Positions 5,418 to 14,800 of a stretch of DNA of 15,149 nt are shown here, one piece after another. The notes beneath the pieces are model-generated. The model had not been told where the DNA came from and did not search any database. It saw only the letters and a list, made by a program, of their open reading frames with translations. The stretch comes from Verrucomicrobiales bacterium (GTDB lineage: Bacteria; Verrucomicrobiota; Verrucomicrobiia; Verrucomicrobiales; DEV007): NCBI GenBank assembly GCA_002708885.1, contig PAPL01000087.1, positions 27,953 through 43,101 on the forward strand. The letters are read 5' to 3'. Each line of letters opens with the position of its first letter. Within the stretch, counting starts at the first letter, position 1. The position numbers and the translations under genes are program-made.

Positions 5418-6367
5418 GTGCTAAGTATCAAAAGTATAAGGTGAAACGCCTTCTGCTCACCATGGCAGTGTTTAACTCTGCAGCGAATCCAGCCCTAGTC
5501 ATTGGTGAGGATTATATTGCGGCAGGTGAAACGCCGAAGCACATCCGCACCAAAAACGCCGAGCTTTCTTTAGAAGTTGAAACGCTTGACCGTGAACTGG
5601 ACGATGCAACGTTAGGTTATAAGCCCCAAATGCTAGTGGGCCAGCATTTTACTATTTCAACTGAGGTAGAAATTGCTGGCTCTGGTACTGCAGGTAACGC
5701 CCCGGTCTATAACGACCTAATTAAAATTGGTGCGTTCTCAGAAACGGTGAATGCCGGCACTGATGTGCAGTACGAACAACTGGACGATGATAGTTGGCCT
5801 GATGCGACTATTTATTTCTATCATGCTGGCCGAAACCACAAAGTTTTAAGTGCACAGGCTAATGTAAGTGTTGCTGTTGCCAACGGCGCACTTCCTACCT
5901 ACACCCTAACCATTACAGGTACCTACGGCGGTGTATTAGAAGAGGCTATGCCAACCCCCTCATTCAGCCAAATTAAGCCTGTAAAAGTGGGTAACCAATA
6001 CACCACGTTCACGCTAGATGGCAGTGAATATGTACTGGTTAACTATTCTTCTGACCAGAACAACGAAGTGAATTACACCGATTTGCCTGGTTATGAAGGC
6101 GTGAGCATTGATGACATTGCGCCAGAAGGTGAAATTGAAATTCTTGTGCCGGCGCACAGTGACTTCGACCCGTTCGCCATTGTGAACAGCGAAGCGGAGG
6201 TATTCCTACCTTTCTCGCTTCAGCACGGTACCACAGCAGGCAATATCGTTACCTTTTCCAACCCCCAGCTACAAATTCTAGGTGTGGGCTACGGTGAATT
6301 TGAAGGTAAACGTACGTTTGTGATGCCGTATGGCGCCATAGGCAAAAACAAAATTACGGTGAGCTAA
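5414..6367 (+). CDS. Major tail tube protein
   Basis: A 317-aa protein overlapping the previous gene by ATGA. The pattern ELSLEVETLDRELDDATLG, then EVEIAGSGTAGNAPVYNDLI, then the strand-rich ITGTYGGVLEEAMPTPSFS is characteristic of siphophage major tail proteins in Mu-like and lambdoid phages. These stack as hexameric rings to form the tube. The C-terminal part (about residues 200-317, with NNEVNYTDLPGYEGVSIDD) is probably a second beta domain on the tube surface. It lies directly upstream of the chaperone pair G/GT and the tape measure, the usual order for a non-contractile tail. There is no sheath gene anywhere in the window, which argues against a myovirus tail. Confidence 0.88.
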   Translation: MSAKYQKYKVKRLLLTMAVFNSAANPALVIGEDYIAAGETPKHIRTKNAELSLEVETLDRELDDATLGYKPQMLVGQHFTISTEVEIAGSGTAGNAPVYNDLIKIGAFSETVNAGTDVQYEQLDDDSWPDATIYFYHAGRNHKVLSAQANVSVAVANGALPTYTLTITGTYGGVLEEAMPTPSFSQIKPVKVGNQYTTFTLDGSEYVLVNYSSDQNNEVNYTDLPGYEGVSIDDIAPEGEIEILVPAHSDFDPFAIVNSEAEVFLPFSLQHGTTAGNIVTFSNPQLQILGVGYGEFEGKRTFVMPYGAIGKNKITVS

Positions 6368-6687
6368 TGCAACTAAAAATTAAACGAAAAGAAAGTGTCG
6401 TGTGGCCTGTATCTGTAAAGGTACCTGCAGACGGCGGGGCGCTTGAAGAACATAACTTCTTTGCTCGGTTTAAGCGCTTATCTGAAAAAGAGTTCGATGC
6501 TGCGGCCAAGGAAGGCCAAACCCCGTTACTTAAAGCTGTGATGCTAGAAGCTGGTGAAACTGAAGCCAATCTAGAAAAGCTAAGTGATGAAGACAAAGCA
6601 GAGTTGCTTTCAGATACCAACTACCGTGTTGGTCTTTATAACGCCTACTTAAAGATGGACGCAGGCGTAGCGGAAAAAAACTCCTAG
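6367..6687 (+). CDS. Tail assembly chaperone, G product
   Basis: A 106-aa protein whose ATG shares a base with the tube gene stop (TAATG). It has a beta-rich N-terminus (MQLKIKRKESVVWPVSVKVP), then FARFKRLSEKEFDAA and a Glu/Leu-rich helical region, ending AGVAEKNS at TAG 6685-6687. In lambda, gpG and the frameshifted gpGT coat the tape measure and recruit tube subunits, and neither stays in the virion. Its position between the tube and tape measure genes and the slippery heptamer four codons from the end make the assignment firm. G is expected to be far more abundant than GT. Confidence 0.9.
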   Translation: MQLKIKRKESVVWPVSVKVPADGGALEEHNFFARFKRLSEKEFDAAAKEGQTPLLKAVMLEAGETEANLEKLSDEDKAELLSDTNYRVGLYNAYLKMDAGVAEKNS

Positions 6688-7055
6688 AGGCCGCCCAGTT
6701 TTGGGTAGGCCCTAGCGTTACAAGTAGCGACAAACAGGAATATATAGCGCAATTAAGAGACGGCTACGGGATGGACGAAGCGCAGATAAAAGCGGTTCTC
6801 CAAGAGGATGAAGACTTCCAAGACCGAGTGCTAGAACTTCTTCCTGAAAACCAAGCTGCATTTTACTGGTTTTTAGATGTTGATGACCTATGGGTTTACA
6901 CCGAAGGTTTCAGAGTTGCGCTAGATATCCCTGCAGTAATGGCCGATGCACAAGCAACAGGCCGCAAGTACAGCAAATTGGACTACCAAAAGTTAAGGGT
7001 TCTTAGCCGTCACGTAGTCTCAACACTTAACGAGCGTGCCAGTGAGCAAAAGTGA
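6367..7055 (+). CDS. Tail assembly chaperone GT fusion, made by -1 frameshift at 6681
   Basis: Slipping back one base after AAC (6679-6681) continues as CTC CTA GAG and runs open to TGA 7053-7055. This adds 124 residues to the first 105 of G (229 in total). The T part begins LLEAAQFWVGPSVTSSDKQE and joins without a stop the frame that also holds ATG 6771. That ATG has no convincing Shine-Dalgarno, so the 94-residue frame from 6771 is better read as part of GT than as its own gene. The T region has an acidic helical stretch (QEDEDFQDRVLELLPENQAA) and a basic end. In lambda the T domain binds the tail tube protein while G binds the tape measure. Overlap with the tape measure start matches lambda order. 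Confidence 0.88.
6675..6715 (+). promoter_or_regulatory. Programmed -1 ribosomal frameshift signal (slippery site plus stem-loop)
   Basis: A AAA AAC at 6675-6681 is in the correct register (GAA AAA AAC) for X XXY YYZ slippage. Downstream, CTAG-A-GGCC-G-CCCA (6684-6697) pairs with TGGG-U-A-GGCC-CUAG (6702-6715), giving 13 pairs including one G-U, with one bulged A on each side and a GTTT loop. If the outer CTAG pairs open, the GGCC stem starts 7 bases after the heptamer, a normal distance for stimulation. The 0-frame stop TAG (6685-6687) lies in this outer segment. Confidence 0.88.
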
Positions 7056-10000
7056 CCTAGATATAATGATTAACTTACTTGCCAATACTAAAGGTATGCG
7101 CAAGGAGTATCAGCAGGCCATTGCACAACAGGTAGCCCTTAACAAAGAGCTTACCCGTGGTACCTCGCAAGCCACTAGCCAAGCAGGCAGTTTTACCACT
7201 TTGGAAAACGCGGTTGGCAAGTTGGATAACCATCTAAAGGAATTAGTGAGCCAACAGGCCGCACTTAACAAGGAAGTTAACCTTTCTAAGCAAACTACGA
7301 ATGCCGCCCGTGATGGCCTAGACCGTTATGAGCAAGTGTTAGAGCAATTACAGCGCGAAATGCGCGACGTTATTGCCAGTCAAAGCAGTTTATCTCGCAG
7401 TTTACGTACTACTGATACGTCAGCAGCTGCAGCAACGCGAAACATTAATCAACTTGAAGTACAAAGCCGAAGCCTGGGCGCAGCCGTTCGGCCACTTGGT
7501 GGTTACATTGCCGGTGCTTTTGGTGTGCTTGCAGCGCAGAATGCCGCGGTAAATATCAAAGACACCCTTTCTGATTATCAGCAGTTCAGCACTCGCCTTC
7601 GTTTCTTAAGCGTCGACACCCAAGACTATGCTAATTCACTAAGTTTCTTAACGCAGCTAGCAGATGATCATGGCAAGTCTGTACTGGTTATGGGCGAGAG
7701 TTATGCCAGCCTCGCAGCGCTTCGCAAAGGCGATATTATTAATCAGCAGCAACAGTACCAGCTAATGACGGGCTTAAGTAATGCGCAAAGCGCACTGGGT
7801 GTTAGCACCGACCAGCTGGGCAACCTAATGTATGGTTTGGGGCAAGCACTTTCACAGCCTACAGTACAAACCGCTGAATTTAACCAAGTGATGGAGCCAA
7901 TACCTGGTTTAATGCAGGCCATTACGAAAGCGGCTGGCCTGCAGGGAAAAACATACCGTGATTTGGTCTTAGAAGGCGAAGTAACCAGCGCCATGTTCCG
8001 TGATGATCTTATTAAGGCATTGGGAGAATACGACGGTGCTGCAAAAGCCAATATCGACAACATTACCGCACAAGAGAACGCGCTAGAAAATTTACGCGTT
8101 CAAACCATAGCGGCGTTTGAACAACCTATTAGTGATGCCTACGGCACGTTGCTTGAAACCACAGGCGACGCGTTAATTTTTGTAAGAGACAACGCCGAAA
8201 CACTCACTACAGCAGTCGAGACATTAACAGCCGTTGCATTAGTTCGTGGTGCAGCTGCTTTAAGCAACTACGGCGTTGAACTTGGCCGAAAGACAATGGC
8301 ACAACAAAGTGCAACAGCGGCCACATTGGCCGCGGCCAAAAAGCAGCATGAACATAATTTATCACTTCAGTTAGCGGCCAAACGTTCACTAGAAGTTGCC
8401 AGTAACGACACACTTCGTGCTGGTGCACTTACTCGCTTAGCGACCGCTAACCAAGCGGTTATTGCCAGCCAAAACGCTTTGAACGTAGCTACAGCACAAT
8501 ATTCAGTAGTAGGACGAACGGCCACAGCCGTAGCACGTGGTTTATGGGCAGCAATAGGGGGTATACCTGGTGTTGTACTATTAGGTACCTACGCATTATA
8601 TGAATGGGCGACGTCTTCTGATGAAGCTAAAAACAGCACCAAACAACTTAACGATGAAGTAAAAGCGCTTCAAAATACGTTGAATCCGTTTTCCCAATAC
8701 ACCAAAACCCAAGCCGTTGGTGCACTACAGCGCTATACAGGCCAGTTAGAACTTGCCAAACAGCAAGCCGAAGAACTGCGTAAGCGTTTCGATAATCCTT
8801 ATTTTAAGACCACAACTGAAGACGTTATAGCCGCTGAAAAAGAAGTACAGAGGCTGACAGACGTTATCGCACAGCTGCAGGCCATTCTTGCCAAAGGCAA
8901 TGCATCTAACGACCCTGTTGTAAATACCGCTGAAATAACAAAGCAGCGCGAAGCGGCCGCCAAGCTTCTGGCCGACTTAGAGCGTCAACGTGTGCTTTAC
9001 GGTCAAGTGGGTGAAGCAGCCCGTGTCTCTTATGAAACCACACACGGTTCGCTTAAGGATTTAACGGCAGCTGAAAAAGAAGCGCTCATTCTTGCCGCTA
9101 AAAAACTCGACTCACACAAGAGTGACATTGATGCACGTACCCAACAAAAGAATGCGGCCACTGCACTGAAAGATGAAGTTGACAAGCTGCTAGCTAAGCA
9201 GAAAGAAGAAATCAGCCTTTACGGCAGTACAAGCCGTGAAGCCCAAGTTAAATACGACATTGAGTTTGGTGCACTACAAAACGTTAATGACGAGCTGAAA
9301 AAGAAACTACTTCTACAAGCTAAAGAGCTCGACAACTTAGCACAGGCTAAAGCCCTGCAGTCTCGCGTAGAGAGCATTGCTGTTGGCACCATGACCCCTC
9401 AACAACGAGAACAGGCTAATCATAAGAGCAATATCACAGACCTAGAAACGTACCGCGACAGCCTGCCTCAAAATGACCTGGCGAAACGCCAAGAAATCAA
9501 CCAGCTAATTGAAGCTGAGCAGCGCCGGCACTCTAGCGCTATGACATCCATTCAATCGGGTACCAAAACTGAAATTGATGCTATGTGGTCAGATACGTTT
9601 GACCGCTTTGCTTCTGGTATTGGCACCGCAACTGCAGACGCGATTTTTGAAAGCGAAAACTTAGGCGATGGTTTACGAAATGTATTCCAAAGCATGGGTA
9701 AGCATGTTGTAGCAACATTAATTGAAATTGGCGCGAAGCGCTTAGTACTTGCTGCAATAAACTCTACGGCGGCCACATCGGAAGCGGCATCAGCAACCGC
9801 TGCTGCAACAACATCAGGTGCAGCTATTACTGCATCGATGGCCCCAGCTGCAGCGGCCACCACCCTGGCAACAGCTGGTACAAACTCAATAGGCTCAATA
9901 GCAGCCATTGCCGCAGTAGGTGCAGCCATTGCCGCAATGTTTGCAGGTTTATTCGATAAAGGCGGTCACATTCCATCAGGTAAGTTCGGTATTGCCGGCG

Positions 10001-10278
10001 AATATGGCCCTGAATTCGTGAAAGGCCCAGCGACCGTTACTAGCCGTGTAGATACCGCCAACATTTTAAACAGACAAGCGGCCAACGATGGAGTTGGGCG
10101 CAGCGTTGTATTCAACGACAACAGAACAATCAATGTTTCAGGTGGCACCACTGAAGAGGTAATGACGCAGTTGGTACCTCTTCTTGAACGCCAACAGCAA
10201 GAAACATTAGCGAAAGTCGGTCAGCAATTTAAGACGGGTACAGGACCAGTGTATTCAGGTTATAGGGCATCGCGATGA
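7042..10278 (+). CDS. Tail tape measure protein
   Basis: About 1078 aa. GTG 7042 gives MSKSDLDIM, with GAG 7 bases upstream; GTG 7036 is an alternative with worse spacing. Both overlap GT. Residues about 20-145 are coiled coil. Residues about 175-370 match the tape-measure N-terminal domain (TRLRFLSVDTQDYANSLSF, SYASLAALRKG, QALSQPTVQTAEFNQVMEPI). A hydrophobic segment (GLWAAIGGIPGVVLLGTYAL) lies near residue 510. Long coiled coils (about 540-860) follow, then an Ala-rich hydrophobic stretch (about 905-970) and FDKGGHIPSGKFGIAGEYGP, a block common to lambda gpH-like C-termini. The protein sets tail length and is ejected into the host envelope, where hydrophobic segments may help DNA cross. 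At roughly 0.15 nm per residue the tail would be about 160 nm. Confidence 0.93.
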   Translation: MSKSDLDIMINLLANTKGMRKEYQQAIAQQVALNKELTRGTSQATSQAGSFTTLENAVGKLDNHLKELVSQQAALNKEVNLSKQTTNAARDGLDRYEQVLEQLQREMRDVIASQSSLSRSLRTTDTSAAAATRNINQLEVQSRSLGAAVRPLGGYIAGAFGVLAAQNAAVNIKDTLSDYQQFSTRLRFLSVDTQDYANSLSFLTQLADDHGKSVLVMGESYASLAALRKGDIINQQQQYQLMTGLSNAQSALGVSTDQLGNLMYGLGQALSQPTVQTAEFNQVMEPIPGLMQAITKAAGLQGKTYRDLVLEGEVTSAMFRDDLIKALGEYDGAAKANIDNITAQENALENLRVQTIAAFEQPISDAYGTLLETTGDALIFVRDNAETLTTAVETLTAVALVRGAAALSNYGVELGRKTMAQQSATAATLAAAKKQHEHNLSLQLAAKRSLEVASNDTLRAGALTRLATANQAVIASQNALNVATAQYSVVGRTATAVARGLWAAIGGIPGVVLLGTYALYEWATSSDEAKNSTKQLNDEVKALQNTLNPFSQYTKTQAVGALQRYTGQLELAKQQAEELRKRFDNPYFKTTTEDVIAAEKEVQRLTDVIAQLQAILAKGNASNDPVVNTAEITKQREAAAKLLADLERQRVLYGQVGEAARVSYETTHGSLKDLTAAEKEALILAAKKLDSHKSDIDARTQQKNAATALKDEVDKLLAKQKEEISLYGSTSREAQVKYDIEFGALQNVNDELKKKLLLQAKELDNLAQAKALQSRVESIAVGTMTPQQREQANHKSNITDLETYRDSLPQNDLAKRQEINQLIEAEQRRHSSAMTSIQSGTKTEIDAMWSDTFDRFASGIGTATADAIFESENLGDGLRNVFQSMGKHVVATLIEIGAKRLVLAAINSTAATSEAASATAAATTSGAAITASMAPAAAATTLATAGTNSIGSIAAIAAVGAAIAAMFAGLFDKGGHIPSGKFGIAGEYGPEFVKGPATVTSRVDTANILNRQAANDGVGRSVVFNDNRTINVSGGTTEEVMTQLVPLLERQQQETLAKVGQQFKTGTGPVYSGYRASR

Positions 10279-10877
10279 GTTTACCTATTTTTCCTCGGCA
10301 TATTTTGCCTTCATCTCTGCAATTTAAAATTGTACCCAATTCAAGTGTATCGACTGGCCCTGGGCGAACCTCTGAAGTGTGGACGCGCCCAGGTGCTTAT
10401 TGGACCTTTAGCGGTTCATGGTCGAAGGTTCGTTATGCACAAGGGCGAGAGCTTTCAAACTTCATAGACGCTTTAGACGGTAGCCGCGGCGAATTTATGA
10501 TGTGGGATAGTACCCACACTCAGTTAGGTGACTGGGCAGGTAACATCGTGGTTGATGGAAACGACCAATCAGGCACGGTACTAAAAATCAAAAACGCCAT
10601 TCCTAACGCATTGATAGCGCCAGCTGGCGATCGTTTCCAGCTAGACAACTATTTGTACAAACTTTTAGAAGACGCCGTTGCAGATAACCTCGGTGAATGC
10701 ACGCTTCGCTTTAGGCCACAACTTCTCAGTATTCCGATAAGCGGCACAGGTTTAGTCGTTAACGACCCAATGAACAAAATGATGTTGCCTGACAACCAGC
10801 AGGGGCCGAGCTTTGCGCAACGAAAACTGGTGCTGAATGATTTTTCTATCAGCGGTTACACGAGTATTCGCGCATGA
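10275..10877 (+). CDS. Distal tail / minor tail protein
   Basis: A 200-aa protein with an ATGA overlap to the tape measure. It is beta-rich with many aromatics: RTSEVWTRPGAYWTFSGSWS, then ALDGSRGEFMMWDSTHTQLG, and ends LVLNDFSISGYTSIRA. In lambda-like and gene-transfer-agent-like tails, the gene after the tape measure encodes a distal tail or baseplate-hub ring protein (lambda gpM, DUF2460-type). The 'RGEF.MWD' block (a chain of 'G.FM.W' type) is reminiscent of these. It is cytoplasmic until assembled at the tail tip and should contact the tube end and the 10874 product. The assignment is from position plus loose resemblance. Confidence 0.7.
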   Translation: MSLPIFPRHILPSSLQFKIVPNSSVSTGPGRTSEVWTRPGAYWTFSGSWSKVRYAQGRELSNFIDALDGSRGEFMMWDSTHTQLGDWAGNIVVDGNDQSGTVLKIKNAIPNALIAPAGDRFQLDNYLYKLLEDAVADNLGECTLRFRPQLLSIPISGTGLVVNDPMNKMMLPDNQQGPSFAQRKLVLNDFSISGYTSIRA

Positions 10878-11488
10878 CCTATCACTTAGAACCGCAAGTT
10901 GAAGCCATTATTAGCCAGTCTGAAAAGTGCGCCTGCATTATGGGTACTATCGAATGGCCTGCTGGCATGGCGCGGTTTCACAATGGTGCAGGCCCAATCA
11001 AATCAGACGGCGAAACCTATTGGGGCGTAGCTAACAATGGAATGGTAAGTGTAATTAAAGAGGGTAGCGCTCCTCGAGTAACCCTAACTCTGATAACCCC
11101 TGACACGTCGGTACTTGCTGAAGCGCTTAAAGATGATGCGGCAGGCGGCGAAGTACGCTTATACCTTGGCGTCTTTAATGACGACCAGCAGCTGGTTGCA
11201 AAGCAGCTTATCTATCTCGGCATCGTTAACAACACCCCTGCCAAGTACAGTGCTCCACCGACTATCTCTGTCGAATGTGTTAGCTACACCCATCGATGGA
11301 GCCAACCAAAACGCTACACCACGTACAGCGCAGCGAGTCAGCGTGCAATTTATCCTAACGACAGTTTTCTAGATGACGTTGAAGCCGTAGCCAAAGGGCC
11401 GCTAAGTAGTTACAGCGGAAGTAACGCCGTGAGCAGTGGTGGCCGCGGTGGTAGAGGTGGCGGTACAACAACAACGAGGCAGCGATGA
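10874..11488 (+). CDS. Minor tail tip protein (DUF2163 / gpL-like)
   Basis: A 204-aa protein with an ATGA overlap. The order 'tail protein, this, NlpC/P60-like, J-like' matches lambda M-L-K-I-J and gene transfer agents (DUF2460, DUF2163, peptidase, hub). The sequence gives a beta-strand pattern fitting the DUF2163/gpL group: GPIKSDGETYWGVANNG, then SAPRVTLTLITPDTSVLAEA, EVRLYLGVFNDD, LIYLGIVNNTPAKYSAPPTI and a strand with VECVSYTHRW. Cys17 and Cys19 near the start could be metal or cluster ligands, as in lambda gpL, but the expected Cys set is not clear. The last 24 residues are Gly/Arg/Ser/Thr-rich low complexity (SSGGRGGRGGGTTTTRQR), probably flexible. Confidence 0.72.
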   Translation: MTYHLEPQVEAIISQSEKCACIMGTIEWPAGMARFHNGAGPIKSDGETYWGVANNGMVSVIKEGSAPRVTLTLITPDTSVLAEALKDDAAGGEVRLYLGVFNDDQQLVAKQLIYLGIVNNTPAKYSAPPTISVECVSYTHRWSQPKRYTTYSAASQRAIYPNDSFLDDVEAVAKGPLSSYSGSNAVSSGGRGGRGGGTTTTRQR

Positions 11489-11892
11489 TAAGACATACTG
11501 ACTGGACAGTTCGCCTGACAGATTTTGTAAAAAGTAAAAAGCACACGCCGTTTGAATGGGGTGTGAATGACTGCTGTTTGTTTGTGGCTGACATGGCACA
11601 GACTATTACAGGCGTTGATCCTGCAGCTACGTTTCGCGGCAAATACAAGAGCGAACTTGGCGCTATGAAACAATTGAAAAAGCAGGGCTTCGATAGTGTA
11701 GAAGCGGTACTAACCCATGCTTTTGGTTCGACTGTTTCAAGACTGGAGGTGCGTCGCGGTGATGTTGTTTTATTTGAAAACGACGGTAGAGACATTGCAG
11801 GCGTTATGTTTGGTGAAGTACTCGCCCCGGGTGAATATGGTATAGAAACATTCTCTCCACTTTTAATTAAAAAAGTTTGGAGGGTTGGCTAG
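11485..11892 (+). CDS. NlpC/P60-like (DUF6950-type) tail tip protein
   Basis: A 135-aa protein with an ATGA overlap. The block FEWGVNDCCLFVADMAQTIT (residues 23-42), followed by VDPAATFRGKY and later EVRRGDVVLF, matches the small phage tail proteins of the NlpC/P60-like DUF6950 type. Cys30 or Cys31 would be the nucleophile. The usual His is not obvious: the region after RGDVVLFENDGR has no His, and the only histidines are His4, His20 and the one near VLTHAFG. The protein may therefore be catalytically reduced or act only structurally. Relatives (lambda gpK C-terminal part) trim peptidoglycan or help tip assembly. The last residues (LLIKKVWRVG) and the TAG sharing a base with the next GTG fit an operon. 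Confidence 0.8.
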   Translation: MIRHTDWTVRLTDFVKSKKHTPFEWGVNDCCLFVADMAQTITGVDPAATFRGKYKSELGAMKQLKKQGFDSVEAVLTHAFGSTVSRLEVRRGDVVLFENDGRDIAGVMFGEVLAPGEYGIETFSPLLIKKVWRVG

Positions 11893-14800
11893 TGGGTAAA
11901 GCGGTTGAAGCCGTTGGTGGCGCATTGGTTGGCTTAGTCGGCGGCGGTCTAAAATTTGCCTTTGGGTTGATTAGCGGTGTGTTTGGCTCACTGCTACAGC
12001 CAGAAATACCAGATACCAGCGCCCTTGGCACAGGCCACCAAGACTTGCGCACAGAAAGTAATTCACCGCGACTTATGATTGTAGGCAAAACAGTGACAAG
12101 CGGGCCTATTACTAAGTACCAAAAGCGCACGCTTAATAAGAAAGAATACAACTTGTTCTTCACACCATTAGCTGCACACCCGTGTGAAAGCGTAGAGCTT
12201 TACCAGCTTGATGGAAAAGACGCGTCTTCACTAAGTGGTAACGGATACAGAATTCAAGTGGCGCTAGGTGACCAAACAACAGCAAACGCTACTGCTCGTA
12301 CAGAAATGACCAATGTAGATGAAGACTGCATAGGTTTCGGCATAACGTACGCTTATCACAAGTACGAAGTGAACCCTGACATCTTCCCGAACGGCGTACA
12401 GGACGTTAAATTTTTAGTTGCCGGCATTAAGTGCTACGACCCAAGAAAAGACAGTAGCGTAGGTGGCAATGGTGACCATAGAGCCGATGACCAAAGTACG
12501 TGGGAATGGACCGAAAACCCTGTTCTTATCAATTTGTACTGGAAGCGCTTCGGCGGTGATGAAGTATTACCCATTGAAATGTTTGACCTGGCTAACTTGG
12601 CCTATGAGGCAAACTTATGCGATGAAGTTATTAGCTTCGAAGATAAGAACGGCGACACGCACACTGAAAAGCGCTGGACTTGTAACGGTGTAATAGACCT
12701 TTCACAAGGACAACGAATTGTTGAAGACGAGCTACTTAAAAGCTGCGGTGGTCGCTGGGTTGAAGCTGGCGGTAAGTATTGGATTTTAACTGCAGCCTAT
12801 CGAGGCCCTGCAACCGTTACACTAACTGAAGATGATTTAAAAGCAGACGTAGACCGTCAGCCATACACACCACTTGAAGACCGCTGCAACGCTGTTGTTG
12901 CCAAATTCATCGACCCTGATTCTTTTTATCAAGAAACGAATAGCACTGAAATCTTCAGTGAATATTACCGTGATACACGCGATAAAAAATATCTTCAGCA
13001 TGCAAGGCAATTGGCATTCACCAACTCAGACACCATGTGTCAGCGCTTAAATCGAGTCTACATGGAACGATTGGCCGCTGGCGATACGCTTAAGGTCGTG
13101 GTCGGCTGGAAAGGTATTAAGTGTTCGCCTGGCAAAGTGGTGAACATTGAGTTCAAAGAGCACAATATTATCGGTAAAGAATACGAAGTTATCGACTTCG
13201 ACTTTGACACTGAATCATTTACTTGGACATTGGTTCTACAAGAAACAACTGCAGAGATTTATAGCGATAGCGTTATACCTTCAGAGCGCGACCTAACGCC
13301 AAACACTGACATAGACAATACGTACGTGTCAGCGCCACAGAATATTAATTATTCGCCAACACCAAACGATGCTTATCGGCAAGGTCTACTAACGTGGGAG
13401 CATAGCGCACCAGATAGCGTTCGCCGTTACGTCGTGCTTATCACCAAGCAACCAGCAGATAGTTTTAGTCAGGTCTATTACCCGACACAACCTGCACTGG
13501 ATATTAATAATTTAGCATTAGGCGACTATAGCGTTGCAATTTCTGCTCAGAACCGCTTTGAAAAAAACAGTGTGGCTACACAAAGGGCGTTTAACGTAGG
13601 AGCGACATCAACCCCGACCGATGACATTGGCATTAATATTTTGCCAGGGCGCGTAATAGTGAATGGCCCAACTCCACCGAATGGCCGAGCAACTTACGAA
13701 TGGAAGTACTCATTTGAAGGTAGTACACAAGAGAACTTTGACGCCGCCATTAATGCTGGCCGTAACCTCACAATTACTATAACCAACACGCCGCACAACG
13801 GCACGGTAACGGTTTGGTACCGACTGGTAAACGACACAGCTGCAGACCCTAATTGGTTATCGGTGACTATTCCCAACCTGATTGGTATTGATGCGCAAGA
13901 TTTTGTGCCCGAAACCTTTGCTTTGGTGCAGTGGCCTGGCTTACCCGCAGCACTGGGTGATCACATTGAAGCGATTACTAATGATGTGTCTTATTGGAGT
14001 ACCCAAACCAGTGAGCAGGGCGACCAGTACCAGCAGCTTATTTACAACGTAACCCAAGCGGTTAGCGCTAATCAAATCAACAGCACAGAGATAATTGGGC
14101 TTAAGCAGAAAGTAGGCACCAAGACAGTTGAGGCGCAATTTGCAGACTTTAAGCAGGTAAATATCGGCTATGAAGATGAGAACGGCGATTGGATTGCCGG
14201 CGCACCTCTGGTTCGGTCGTTTGAAGAAGTAAAAGTGACAAACAGTGCGGGTGAAGAACTTTCTGTTATTAACTTCATGCAGGCGTTGGAAGACCAGCTT
14301 GGTGAGCTTGGCGGCACTTACTACTTAGGCGTGGTAGACGAAAACGAAGAGTTCACAGGCTTAAGCATTCAGGGCGGGAACAATAATTCATCAATTCACC
14401 TTTACATGGACAACCTTAAGTTCGCTAGCCAGGCTGGCGTGGTGTTTTTTAACCTTAATACTATTACTGGCAAGTTAGAAATTGGTGCAAATACTGAGTT
14501 TACGGGAACTATTAGAGCAGCTCGTGAAGTAACTGTTCGAGCTAACGTTATGGAAGTGAAGGATCCTGATGGGTTTGGACCAGACAATTTGTGGATATGG
14601 AAAGGTAGCCCGATACTCGACCAAAATGGAGAGCCTGACTACGGCGCCTTAACCAAACAAAATGCTTCGTTAGGCTGGCGTGACTTAAATGCTAATGAAT
14701 ACTTCGGTGGCTCAGTAACAACGGGGCAACTAATTAATGGTGGTGACACCACGTTGCTTACAGAGAACCCTTCTGTCGTCGTCGGCCCTTTCACCACCAA

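Noticed and set aside
6771..7055. Separate 94-aa gene starting at ATG 6771
   Set aside because: It has no convincing Shine-Dalgarno, and the frame continues upstream without a stop to the slippery site, so it is the T part of GT.
9552..9929. Antisense Ala-rich frame opposite the tape measure
   Set aside because: It mirrors the Ala-rich codons of the tape measure C-terminus; nothing supports expression.
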